Assembly: GCA_963819075.1 (NCBI GenBank)
Contig: CAWFUP010000002.1
Span: forward strand, 310,001-374,000
DNA length: 64,000 nucleotides
Source: CAVQBJ01 sp963819075
GTDB taxonomy: Bacteria > Actinomycetota > Thermoleophilia > Solirubrobacterales > Solirubrobacteraceae
Direction of reading: 5' to 3'
Below are positions 1 to 7,751 of this stretch, one piece after another; position 1 is the stretch's first letter; every line of letters starts with the position of its first letter. The position numbers were made by a program, and so were the translations under genes. The notes below the pieces were generated by a model, which worked only from the letters and a program-made list of their open reading frames with translations, ran no database searches and was not told the DNA's origin.

Positions 1-340
1 CCGGCACCCGCCACGCGTCGAGCCGGTCGAGCAGGTCTCGGTCGTCGACCCACACGCCGAGAACGGGGTCAGCCGGACGGCCCCGCGACCGCGATGTGTG
101 CACGGCGACGGTGACGCCGTGCTCGGTTAGCGTCCGCTTCCTGTCTAGCATCGTGGCCCGCTCCGGCCCAAGCCCGTCGGCGAGCCGGGGAATGTGTTGC
201 GCCTGGAACATAAAGATGGTCGCGCCTGAGAGCCGGTTGGTCGCCGCGAACTGAAGCAGCCATGCGTAGCCGTCTCGCACGGCCGCCGCGTCCCGGTCGT
301 CGAGGTAGTAGCGCTGAACTGTGTCGGGTTGCTCGCTCAC
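1..340 (-). CDS. hypothetical protein, C-terminus cut by window edge
   Basis: An open frame runs from a GTG at 340 leftwards off the window, so about 113 residues are visible and the C-terminus is missing. The start reads V-S-E-Q-P-D-T-V and later segments include FMFQAQHIPRLADG and VLGVWVDDRDLLDRL. Third codon positions are mostly G or C, as expected for real coding sequence here. The GTG overlaps a TGA of another short frame upstream as GTGA, which could mean translational coupling, but that frame has no convincing start. I do not recognise the family. No transmembrane segment or signal peptide is visible. It may belong to the same accessory element as the genes to its right. Confidence 0.5.
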   Translation of the reverse strand, partial: MSEQPDTVQRYYLDDRDAAAVRDGYAWLLQFAATNRLSGATIFMFQAQHIPRLADGLGPERATMLDRKRTLTEHGVTVAVHTSRSRGRPADPVLGVWVDDRDLLDRLDAWRVP

Positions 341-571
341 TTGACCGCCACCGCGAGGCAGGTTACCGTCGCGACGCGGCCCAGTAACGATCGCCGTGTA
401 CGTCGAGAGCACCAGTGGCGGCGCGCCGGCATTGGCGGCCTTGCAGGCAGCGATGCCACACGCAGCCGTCCCACGAACACCACGACGACGGCGACGTTGA
501 AGGGCTCAAGTGAGACCTCGGATCGGCCCGGGTCCCGCGAATCACAGTCCTAGTCGTTCTACGCTGGAGCC

Positions 572-739
572 ATGGTCCTCACGCCGCATGCGGATCCGCG
601 TGAGCCGAGCTTGAGGCCGGCTCCTGTGCCGCCGGTGGTCGAGCCGTACCCCGACATCTTCTTCATCGAGCGCGCGGTGTTCGGACGCAGCGACGCGGCC
701 CCGTCTGACCGCCAGCACGTCTCGGTGTACAAGCGTTAG
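572..739 (+). CDS. small hypothetical protein (55 aa)
   Basis: A short frame from ATG 572 to TAG 737-739 with coding-like codon use. A GGAG lies only two bases before the ATG, which is close for a ribosome binding site. The product is proline-rich at the N-terminus, then has an FFIERAVFGRSD segment. It has no recognised domain. It ends at the probable left end of the IS110 element, so it may be intact by chance or truncated by that insertion. Low confidence because it is so short. Confidence 0.3.
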   Translation: MVLTPHADPREPSLRPAPVPPVVEPYPDIFFIERAVFGRSDAAPSDRQHVSVYKR

Positions 740-966
740 TTCCTCGCGGCGTGGGGCGCCGGCTCTGGGCGGGTGAAAACGAGCGATGATTTCGTGGTCG
801 TCTGCTGACGCCGACCTACTATGGCGCTTGCGAGCCCGTCGTTTAGTTTGGCGTGGGGGTCTGTTTCGGGACTCCGGACTGTCGCTGCTCGAGCACGCTC
901 ATCAGACTCTTTGAATTCACAGGCCCTCGCAGATGGCGATCGTGTCATCGACGTGAGGAGGTTGTG
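740..966 (+). ncRNA. candidate bridge-RNA region of the IS110 element
   Basis: This noncoding leader lies between the last upstream stop and the transposase ATG. In characterised IS110-group elements the noncoding left end encodes a structured bridge RNA with a target-binding and a donor-binding loop. Length and position match that layout here. I did not fold it and cannot name the loops, so this is inference from family knowledge and gene order only. Confidence 0.3.
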
Positions 967-2199
967 ATGGACGTGATCGTTGAGCGCGTCAGCGCGCTTG
1001 ATGTCCACAAGGCCAGCGTGACCGCGTGCGTGCGCACGCCTGCGGGCGACGGTGGCCGCGAGCCGCACCTGGCGGAGTTTGCCACGACGGTCCGCGGGCT
1101 TTTGGGGCTGCGTGACTGGCTGGCCGCGCACGGCGTCACGCAGGTCGTCATGGAGGCCACCGGGGTGTATTGGAAGCCGGTCTGGCACATCCTTGAGGAC
1201 GACTTCGAGCTGATGCTCGTCAACGCCCGTCACGTCAAGCAGGTCCCCGGTCGCAAGACCGACATGGGTGACGCGGCGTGGCTGTGCCAGCTCGCCGAAG
1301 CTGGGCTCTTGAAGGCCAACTTCGTGCCGCCCAAGCCGATCCGTGACCTGCGCCAGCTCACGAGGTATCGCAAGACCCAGATCGCCGAGCGTCAACGCGA
1401 GGCTCAGCGGCTGCATAAGGCGTTGGAGGACAGCAACGTCAAGCTCGATTGCGTCGCCTCGGATCTGCTGGGCAAGTCGGGACGCGCGATGCTCGACGCG
1501 CTCGTGGTCGGTACGACTGACCCCGACATCCTGGCCGACCTCGCCAAGGGCCGGCTGCGCCAGAAGCTTCCCGAGCTGCGCGAAGCGCTGGAGGGTCGCT
1601 TCAACGACCTGCACGCGCTGCTGATCGGCGCGATCCTCGCCCACCTGGACTTCCTGGACGAGCAGATCGACCGGCTTTCGGACGCGATCGGGGAACGCAT
1701 CGCCCCTTTCGAGGCGGCCGTTGAGCTCTTGTGCAGCATCCCGGGCGTTCAACGGCGCACCGCCGAGGTGATCATCGCCGAGATCGGCCCTGACATGAGC
1801 GTGTTCCCTTCGGCGCGCCATTTGGCGTCCTGGGCCGGGCAGTGCCCCGGCAACGACCGCTCCGCCGGCAAGCAGCGCTCCGGCCGCACCCGCAAGGGAT
1901 CCAGGTGGCTCAACGCCGCCCTCAAGGATGCCGCGATGGCTGCGATGCGCACCAAGAACAGCTACCTGCGAGCGCTTTACGAACGCCAGCGCTCCCGTAT
2001 CGGACACGGCAAAGCGATCGGCGCCGTCAAACACTCGATCCTCGTCGCCGCGTGGCACATGCTCACCAACGGCGAGCTCTACGCCGACCTCGGCCCCGAT
2101 TACTACCGCCGCCGCGATCCCGCCCGCACCACCAAACGCCTCGTCGCCCAGCTCGAGCGCCTCGGCCACACCGTCACGATCCAGGAGGCAGCCGCATAG
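967..2199 (+). CDS. IS110-family transposase (DEDD)
   Basis: A 410-aa site-specific DNA recombinase of the IS110 family. The N-terminal RuvC-like domain shows the DEDD set: D12 in ALDVHKAS, E63 in VVMEATGVYW, then D99 and D102 in KTDMGDAAWL. The C-terminal Transposase_20 half has the helix-hairpin-helix-like LLCSIPGVQRRTAEVIIAEI and the serine-containing ASWAGQCPGNDRSAGK, the probable catalytic serine. The start at ATG 967 is chosen because GAGGAGG lies just before it at 955-961; an in-frame upstream extension from 853 lacks conserved sequence. Length is normal for the family and no frameshift is seen, so it is probably functional. Confidence 0.93.
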   Translation: MDVIVERVSALDVHKASVTACVRTPAGDGGREPHLAEFATTVRGLLGLRDWLAAHGVTQVVMEATGVYWKPVWHILEDDFELMLVNARHVKQVPGRKTDMGDAAWLCQLAEAGLLKANFVPPKPIRDLRQLTRYRKTQIAERQREAQRLHKALEDSNVKLDCVASDLLGKSGRAMLDALVVGTTDPDILADLAKGRLRQKLPELREALEGRFNDLHALLIGAILAHLDFLDEQIDRLSDAIGERIAPFEAAVELLCSIPGVQRRTAEVIIAEIGPDMSVFPSARHLASWAGQCPGNDRSAGKQRSGRTRKGSRWLNAALKDAAMAAMRTKNSYLRALYERQRSRIGHGKAIGAVKHSILVAAWHMLTNGELYADLGPDYYRRRDPARTTKRLVAQLERLGHTVTIQEAAA

Positions 2200-2323
2200 A
2201 GCGCGAACGCGTTTTCCCATCAGTAGTGCAGGTCGCGTCGCCGGGGAACGTGCGTGACGCTGATGCGAGCCGACCCGCGGGCGCTGGAGCTTATATCCCG
2301 GGAGGCAGTAAACTACTCGCCTA

Positions 2324-3223
2324 ATGGATATAAGCGAGTTGTTCCCGGCGGGTCCGGTCATCGACGAGCGCCACCAGATCGGTCGCTTGGCGTCGATCGA
2401 GGGTCTCGCCGACCGGTTGCGCGGCGGCGATGTCGTGCGGGTGTTTGATCGGCGCCGCTGGGGCAAGAGCAGCGTCGCGGGCGCCGCGCTCGCGCGTCTG
2501 GCCAGCGAGCAACTGGTTGCCGTTCGCCTGGCGCTTGATGAGTACCCGACCCCGGAGGCGGCCGCGGTCATGCTGGCCAACCACTTCATCACGCCGGCCG
2601 AGCGCACGGCCTCTCAGGCCCGCTCGTTGAGCCGTCGCGTCGGCAGCGCGCTGTCGCGGGCCGGGCACGCGGCGGGCAGCGAGGAGGCCTCGGCCGTCGG
2701 CGGCCTGCTGGAGGGCCTGCGGCCCGACGAGCTGACGTTGCCAGCGGTGCTCGAGGCAATTCCGGGTGAGCTGGCGCGGCGGGAGCGCCGCGCAGCGATC
2801 GTCATCGACGAGGCGCACGTGATCGCCCGCTGGAAGAAGGATGTGCGGGCCGCGCTGCGCGCGTTCATGGCGCGTGACGACCGCCGCGCCGGTCTCGCGC
2901 TGGCCAGCAGCGATCAGCGGGCCGAGGAGAAGCTGCGCCGCCCGAGCGTCCTGGGCTATCTCGGGGAAGAGTTCCCGCTGCCGGCGATCCAGAGCGAAGA
3001 TTGGCGCAACGGCCTTCGGGCTCGCTTTGAGAGCGCCGGTGTGCCGATCGACGATGAGGCGCTCGCGCTGCTGTTAGACGAGTCGCGCGGTCATCCCTAC
3101 TGCACGATGCTGCTGGCCAAGCACGCCGCGCAGCTCGCGCAGACTTTCGGCGCGACCAGCGTGAGCGTCGTCGCCTTGGCGCTACCTACCGTGCGCAAGC
3201 ACGAGGCGTGGAGGCTGCGGTGA
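2324..3223 (+). CDS. P-loop ATPase (AAA/archaeal-ATPase type)
   Basis: A 299-aa soluble protein. Residues 41-50 (FDRRRWGKSS) are a Walker A variant: the usual first glycine is aspartate, but the lysine and serine are kept. Residues 159-165 (IVIDEAH) form Walker B with the DEAH-like acid, and LALASSDQR near 191-199 resembles a sensor-1 strand. The layout (short GRLASIEGLADRL lead-in, P-loop, Walker B, C-terminal helical lid) matches ATPases of mobile elements and STAND/archaeal-ATPase relatives. The stop overlaps the GTG of the next gene by 4 bp, so the two are translationally coupled. The substrate and role are unknown; partnership with the next gene is inferred. Confidence 0.75.
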   Translation: MDISELFPAGPVIDERHQIGRLASIEGLADRLRGGDVVRVFDRRRWGKSSVAGAALARLASEQLVAVRLALDEYPTPEAAAVMLANHFITPAERTASQARSLSRRVGSALSRAGHAAGSEEASAVGGLLEGLRPDELTLPAVLEAIPGELARRERRAAIVIDEAHVIARWKKDVRAALRAFMARDDRRAGLALASSDQRAEEKLRRPSVLGYLGEEFPLPAIQSEDWRNGLRARFESAGVPIDDEALALLLDESRGHPYCTMLLAKHAAQLAQTFGATSVSVVALALPTVRKHEAWRLR

Positions 3224-4296
3224 CCCGATCGACTCTCGCCGTGCCTGCGGGGGCTCAGCTCATCCGCTTCATCTACCCGCACGGCCCGCCGTGGGCCGGC
3301 GCGATGCCCAGCGGCGGGGGTGAGGTGGTCATCCTGCATGGCGACCCTGGGTCTGGCGTGGAGCAGGCCGCGGACTGGATCGGCGACGCCTCGCCGGTAC
3401 ACGAGCGGCCGGTCATCTCCGTGTCGCTCGGTCTGGTCGGCGACTACCAGACCCTCGTGCAGCGACTGGTGATCTCGATCGCCGTAGCCGCGTTTGGCGA
3501 GGAGGGCGCAGCAGACCTGATCGCTCTGCAGCGCGGTCAGCCAGCCGAGGTCCCGCAACTCGAGCCGTCCCGTCACGCCGAGTTCCTGAACCTCGCCGCC
3601 GCCTTAGTCGATGCCGAATCCGGCGGCTATGCGGCGGGCGCGGTGGCCGCCGTGCTGCGCCTCGCACCGCCTGGGCTGCTGGTGGTGCGCGAGGCGCACC
3701 TGTTGACGCAGCGCTGGTCACACGACGTGCTGTGGGAGATCCGCGGCGTGGTGCAGGACGATCGCCGCCACGCGCTGGTTCTCACGTGCCCCACCGAGGC
3801 GCGCGACACGCTCGACGGCGCGAGGGCGCCGTTCTTCGGTGCCGGCACCGTCCTTGAGGTGGGCGCCGACCGCGACGAGCGCGCCTGGCGGCGCGTCATC
3901 CGCGAGCACGAGCTGGCCGTGTCCGCGGAAGACCTTGAGTTCGTGCTCGCCCGCACCTGGGGCCTGGCATTGCCGACGCTCGCCGTCCTGCTCGACGCTC
4001 AGGCGGTCGGCGCCGGTGAAGCCTTGCGTCAACACGCGCGGGCCGCGGTGGACATGGTTCCCCTCGTGATGCGCTTGGCCCGAGCCGTCACTCGCTACGG
4101 GCCCGAGCTGCTGCTGCGCCTATCGCGGGGGCTACCGCCGTACGGGATTCCATCGGCCACCGCCCGGGACGTCAGTCGGGCGTTGCGCCAGCTCGGCTAT
4201 CACGAGCTCGTCGCCCGGGTCGGACAGCGAGGATGGCGCGTCGCCGACCCGTTCGTATCCGACGCGCTGCTCTCCAAGCCGCTCGGCTCCTGGTAA
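3220..4296 (+). CDS. degenerate ATPase-like partner with C-terminal winged-helix-like region
   Basis: Start GTG 3220 is preferred because GGAGG sits at 3210-3214 and GTGA overlaps the previous stop; an in-frame ATG at 3208 is possible. The 358-aa product keeps the same fold order as its neighbour but its motifs are damaged: the P-loop position reads HGDPGSGVEQ (residues 40-49) without the lysine-serine pair, and the Walker B position reads LLVVREAHLL with arginine in place of the aspartate. The C-terminal region (SRGLPPYGIPSATARDVSRA onwards) looks like a winged helix. I infer a non-hydrolysing partner for the active ATPase. Function is unknown. Confidence 0.6.
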   Translation: MTRSTLAVPAGAQLIRFIYPHGPPWAGAMPSGGGEVVILHGDPGSGVEQAADWIGDASPVHERPVISVSLGLVGDYQTLVQRLVISIAVAAFGEEGAADLIALQRGQPAEVPQLEPSRHAEFLNLAAALVDAESGGYAAGAVAAVLRLAPPGLLVVREAHLLTQRWSHDVLWEIRGVVQDDRRHALVLTCPTEARDTLDGARAPFFGAGTVLEVGADRDERAWRRVIREHELAVSAEDLEFVLARTWGLALPTLAVLLDAQAVGAGEALRQHARAAVDMVPLVMRLARAVTRYGPELLLRLSRGLPPYGIPSATARDVSRALRQLGYHELVARVGQRGWRVADPFVSDALLSKPLGSW

Positions 4297-4327
4297 GTCG
4301 CTCGCCGTGCCGGCTACCGTTTGCTCT

Positions 4328-5650
4328 ATGGGCGATTTCGATCACATCGTGGCTGCCTTGCGAGCCAGCCCGCTCGTCACCGCCTTTCAGGAGATGGCGG
4401 TCTCACGCGACTTCAGCCGACTTGACAAGGCCGCGGCGAAACGACACCACTTTGTCCCACAGTTTCTGCTCCGCGGGTTCACGCACATACACCAGGGCAA
4501 GGACTGCGTGTTTCAGGTGGAAGCGACAACTCGCCGCGCGCCGCGGCGAGTGGATATCCGCACGGCCGCCTCGCGGCACCGGCTCTACACGGCGATCGAC
4601 GAAGACGGGCGTCCTTCAAATAGAAACGAGGGCTACCTCGCGCTTGTCGAGACGCACGCCGCGCCTGCACTTCGCGATTTGATCGGCGACCCCGCATCGC
4701 TGTCGCCGGGCGAGCGCGCGACGATCGCGCTCCTCGTGGCGCTTCAGACAATGCGCACTCCGATTGCGGCGGAACAGGTCACGGCGATCGCAAACGCCGC
4801 GCTGAAGACGGCCGCGAGCGAGTTCTTTTCGGATCGCCAGGCGTTCGCTGCTCGCCGCCGCGAGTTCTTCGCGGACGGAGCGACCGACGAGGAAATCGAA
4901 CGCTTCCGACAAGCAACACTCACCCAGATTCGACGCGGGGACGTACGGCTGAACGGCCGGGATGGAGCCGGCTTCGCTGCTGGGTTCCAGCACGCGGTCG
5001 AAAGCGCTCCGATGCTGATCGCGTTCCATTGGACGCTTCTGCGGTCGTCGAGCGGCGGGCTGATCACGTCCGACCGCGGCTACGCGATCCACGACCCGAC
5101 GCCGCCGTACCCGTGGGCGGCGCAAGGGCTGCTCAGCTCCGAGAACGCGGAAGTGACCGTGCCACTCGGCGACACGGTTTGCCTTCTCATGCGTCCCGTG
5201 CCGGGTGACTGCGGCCTCGACGCCCGAGATCTATCCGCAGACGAGGTCGAAGCTCTCAATCTCCGCACCTACGGCTGGGCAGACAAGCACGTGTTCGCCA
5301 AGGCGCAGACCACGCTCGACTCTGTGCGTGGCGCGTCGAGGCGCCACCCATCTCGGGTGATCCGACCGCGGCCCTTCTGCCAAGTTGTTCTGCTCGAGCC
5401 TGACCCGGACGACAACGGGCTAATCGCAGCGAATCTGCGCCGCGGCTGGCCAGCGCAGATACCGACCGACGACGGTGAGCTGCGTGACTACATCGTGATC
5501 CCCTACGACGAGCCGCATGAGGAACGGTGGAAACTAGCCGACGAGTTGAGCGAGCGGCGCGCGCGCAGGCGGGCGGGCATCGGGCCGGACGAGCCGGTCG
5601 AAGGACGCATCATCAACCGGCCGCTCCACCCGCTCGACATCGCCGGATAG
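4328..5650 (+). CDS. DUF4238 domain protein
   Basis: A 440-aa protein with the hallmark KRHHFVPQFLLRGF at about residues 38-51, the signature of DUF4238 proteins (HHxVPxFxLRxF). Later conserved-looking pieces are LLVALQTMRTP, LLRSSSGGLITSDRGYAIHD and YIVIPYDEPHEERW. DUF4238 proteins are of unknown biochemical function and are often found in mobile or defence-rich regions. The start is ATG 4328, 31 bases after the ATPase pair and in the same direction, although no strong ribosome site is visible; ATG 4307 is an in-frame alternative. It may form part of the same transcription unit. Confidence 0.75.
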   Translation: MGDFDHIVAALRASPLVTAFQEMAVSRDFSRLDKAAAKRHHFVPQFLLRGFTHIHQGKDCVFQVEATTRRAPRRVDIRTAASRHRLYTAIDEDGRPSNRNEGYLALVETHAAPALRDLIGDPASLSPGERATIALLVALQTMRTPIAAEQVTAIANAALKTAASEFFSDRQAFAARRREFFADGATDEEIERFRQATLTQIRRGDVRLNGRDGAGFAAGFQHAVESAPMLIAFHWTLLRSSSGGLITSDRGYAIHDPTPPYPWAAQGLLSSENAEVTVPLGDTVCLLMRPVPGDCGLDARDLSADEVEALNLRTYGWADKHVFAKAQTTLDSVRGASRRHPSRVIRPRPFCQVVLLEPDPDDNGLIAANLRRGWPAQIPTDDGELRDYIVIPYDEPHEERWKLADELSERRARRRAGIGPDEPVEGRIINRPLHPLDIAG

Positions 5651-5926
5651 CTCGAGCGCCGGCAGCGGCTCCGCCAAGACGGCCCGGCGGCTCTGCCCGG
5701 CGTCAAACTCCGGGGCAGCCGTCCGCCGGTCAGCGTCTCGCCGCGCACAGCTGGCGGTCAAGAAGAATCGACCGGCGCCGGTCAGTAGTGCCGTCGCCCA
5801 GGGCGCCACCCTCGTCCGCCGCCGCGCTGCGGTGTACCCGGCTCGACCTATCCGGACTAGCCTTCCTAGCGCGAATCCGCTAGTAAAACTAGCTCTATCA
5901 CTCATCTCGGCATTAGTATCGCTTTC
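5651..5926. other. intergenic region before the SLATT-HEPN cluster
   Basis: No convincing gene is seen in these 276 bases. The last 70 bases are clearly less GC-rich than the surroundings, as expected for a promoter, and contain the twin CTAG motif annotated separately. A TAGTAT at 5914-5919 could be part of a -10 element, but no matching -35 is clear. Confidence 0.5.
5857..5892. promoter_or_regulatory. twin CTAG-N5-CTAG motif, candidate operator
   Basis: Two 13-bp units of the form CTAG-N5-CTAG occupy 5857-5869 (spacer CCTTC) and 5880-5892 (spacer TAAAA). Their centres are 23 bp apart, about two helical turns. CTAG is generally a rare tetranucleotide in bacteria, and four in 36 bp, symmetrically spaced, immediately before the GTG of the SLATT gene suggests a dimeric regulator binding site. 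The regulator is not identified; the XRE gene at 9847-10140 is a candidate by proximity only. Confidence 0.4.
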
Positions 5927-6562
5927 GTGAGTGATCTCAGCGAGGCGGCGTCCAAGCGGCCACGGAGGCTTTCCCGCTGGAGGCAGGGGATGTCGGTGCC
6001 TCAGTTCGAGCTCAAGGAGGTATTTCAGCTCGGCGGGCACATTGCCACTCGGCTCGACCAGCTTGCCGGCGGAACCCCTGGCGATCAGCAGCGGCTGCGC
6101 GACTGGGTGGCGTCTCGGTTCACGTTCCCCCTGCGGAGCCTGCTCCTTCAAGCTAATCGCAACGCAAGCGGATTCGTCGTCGTGAACGCGCTAATAGTCG
6201 GCGGCGGCTTCGCGACATCCGGCATCGCCGCGGCTGCCGGCTCCGGGGGGCGGGGCAGCGCGACAGGGTGGGTCATCTTCGTCATCGGCCTGGTCGTCGC
6301 TCTCGCCGGTGCCATCTCGCAGCAGCTTCGGTTCGGATTCCGATCTAGTGAGCGTCGCACACTCGCAGTGGCCCTCAGGCAAGAGGGATGGGCGTTTGCG
6401 AACTCCCTCGGCGATTACGCGGGTGATACCGTCGCCGCCTTCGCACTCTTCGACCAGCGGGTGGCGGAGATCCACCGCCGGGCCGCGCAAGTAGGGTCGC
6501 TGGAAACCGACTCGACGTCGCAAGCCCCAAAGAGCCCGAAGGGCGCCGCAGCGCGGCGCTAA
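5927..6562 (+). CDS. SLATT/DUF4231-like two-helix membrane protein
   Basis: A 211-aa protein starting at GTG 5927. It has a basic N-terminus (KRPRRLSRWRQ), two hydrophobic segments at about residues 82-104 and 113-131, then ERRTLAVALRQEGWAFANSL and GDY (141-164). The pattern of two membrane helices followed by an R-x(n)-L-x-x-E-G-W-x-F...Y stretch is what I know of DUF4231/SLATT proteins, predicted pore-forming effectors coupled to nucleotide or nuclease sensors. The assignment is by pattern, not search. It is the first gene of a three-gene unit: 13 bases separate it from the next gene. An inner-membrane effector role is inferred. Confidence 0.65.
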   Translation: MSDLSEAASKRPRRLSRWRQGMSVPQFELKEVFQLGGHIATRLDQLAGGTPGDQQRLRDWVASRFTFPLRSLLLQANRNASGFVVVNALIVGGGFATSGIAAAAGSGGRGSATGWVIFVIGLVVALAGAISQQLRFGFRSSERRTLAVALRQEGWAFANSLGDYAGDTVAAFALFDQRVAEIHRRAAQVGSLETDSTSQAPKSPKGAAARR

Positions 6563-6575
6563 CGGGGTTCACGAC

Positions 6576-7751
6576 ATGCGTGTCGCGTTTCATTTCGACG
6601 CATCGGCGCACAGCGGCAACTACGCGACCGGGAGCCTACGCGCCTTTTTCGCAGCCCTCATCGCGCGCGTGCCCGCGCCGAGACGCCACGTACGCATCAG
6701 GATCGGCGACCTCCTCCTGCAGTTTCATGCGCCGCAGCCAAGCGGCGACACGAGCGCGCTCGCCCGAGCGTTGGTCACGTCGTCGAGGCGGGCGTGGCGG
6801 ACGATCGATGAGGACGACTTCGCACAATTGATCAGTACCACCGACGTGTTCGTGATCGACGCCGTCGGCCTCGGCCTGCACGACGCCCAAGAAGTGGACG
6901 AGGCCCTCGCCGCAGGCAACGCGGGATACCTCGGCGCTCTCGAGATCGATCTCCGAAGCGATGCGCATTGGGTGATCTACGCGCAAGCCCTTGCCGACCG
7001 CTATCGCGTCGTCGGGTCCGAGCTCCGCTTGCTGCACACCTCAGACGAGCTCAAGGACGATCCACGGACCGCCACGCGAGATGAGTGGAAGGCGTGCGGC
7101 CTCTTCGAGAGCGTGGTTTTCGAGGATACCGGCATGCAGCAGTCGATCTTCGACCCGTACCACACGCGCGAGCAAGCTCTCTTGGACGCCGAGCTGTCCG
7201 ACCTGGTGGACCGCCAGTTCGCTGCGGTCGCAAACGAAGCGCTGCTGCGCACACGAGATCTCGATGCCCGGCTCAGTCACGTCCTGCACGCAGCGTTCAC
7301 GGCAACCGAGGGGGCCAGGACCCGGGAGCAACTAGCCCAGGCCGCCCTGTCGTGTCGTCGCTTCCTCGAGCGGCTCGCCGATTGCCTGTTCCCCGCAACC
7401 GACAAGCCGCGAGAGGGCCACAAGCTCGGACCCGGCCAATACCGGAACCGGCTCCGGGCCTACGCCGAAGACCACCTGCAAGGAACCGAACAGGCCGTGA
7501 TGCTCGTGACTGTCGCTGACGTAGCTGAGAGAATCGACGCACTCGACAAGTGTGCCCAACGCGGTGTCCACGGCGATCAGCTCGTTCACGCCGAACTCCA
7601 ACGGCTGCTCGTCGGCCTAGTCGTGCTTGCCTACGACCTCCTAACGTTGACCCCTCCAGCACTGAGCCCGAATCCGGCCGCCCTCGAGCCCTTCACCGAG
7701 CAGATGATCTCGATCCTCGGGCCACTGTTCGGCGACTCGACCGGTGACTGA
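6576..7751 (+). CDS. unknown 391-aa protein of the SLATT-HEPN cluster
   Basis: A soluble protein I cannot name. The N-terminus (MRVAFHFDASAHSGNYATGS) is well suited to a beta-strand start, and a VFVIDAVGLGLHD stretch near residue 91 looks like a buried strand with an acid. The C-terminal third is helical and contains QLAQAALSCRRFLERLADCL and ALDKCAQRGVHGDQLVHAEL, a pattern of the kind R-G-V-H-x near a helix end that recalls HEPN-like or AbiV-like C-termini. That resemblance is weak. It is flanked by the SLATT gene (13-base gap) and overlaps the next gene by 8 bases, so all three are probably one operon. Confidence 0.6.
   Translation: MRVAFHFDASAHSGNYATGSLRAFFAALIARVPAPRRHVRIRIGDLLLQFHAPQPSGDTSALARALVTSSRRAWRTIDEDDFAQLISTTDVFVIDAVGLGLHDAQEVDEALAAGNAGYLGALEIDLRSDAHWVIYAQALADRYRVVGSELRLLHTSDELKDDPRTATRDEWKACGLFESVVFEDTGMQQSIFDPYHTREQALLDAELSDLVDRQFAAVANEALLRTRDLDARLSHVLHAAFTATEGARTREQLAQAALSCRRFLERLADCLFPATDKPREGHKLGPGQYRNRLRAYAEDHLQGTEQAVMLVTVADVAERIDALDKCAQRGVHGDQLVHAELQRLLVGLVVLAYDLLTLTPPALSPNPAALEPFTEQMISILGPLFGDSTGD

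Larger units (their letters stand above)
740..2323 (+). mobile_element. IS110-family insertion sequence, ends not fixed
   Basis: The element is defined by its transposase (967-2199). IS110 elements lack terminal inverted repeats and usually make no target duplication, so the ends cannot be set from one copy. The limits given are the neighbouring gene boundaries, which are the outer limits for an intact insertion: about 227 noncoding bases precede the transposase and about 124 follow it. A long leader and short tail fit the IS110 subgroup rather than the IS1111 subgroup. Confidence 0.6.

Noticed and set aside
736..2607. 623-codon minus-strand frame across the IS110 element
   Set aside because: Antisense shadow of the transposase, with no conserved motif.
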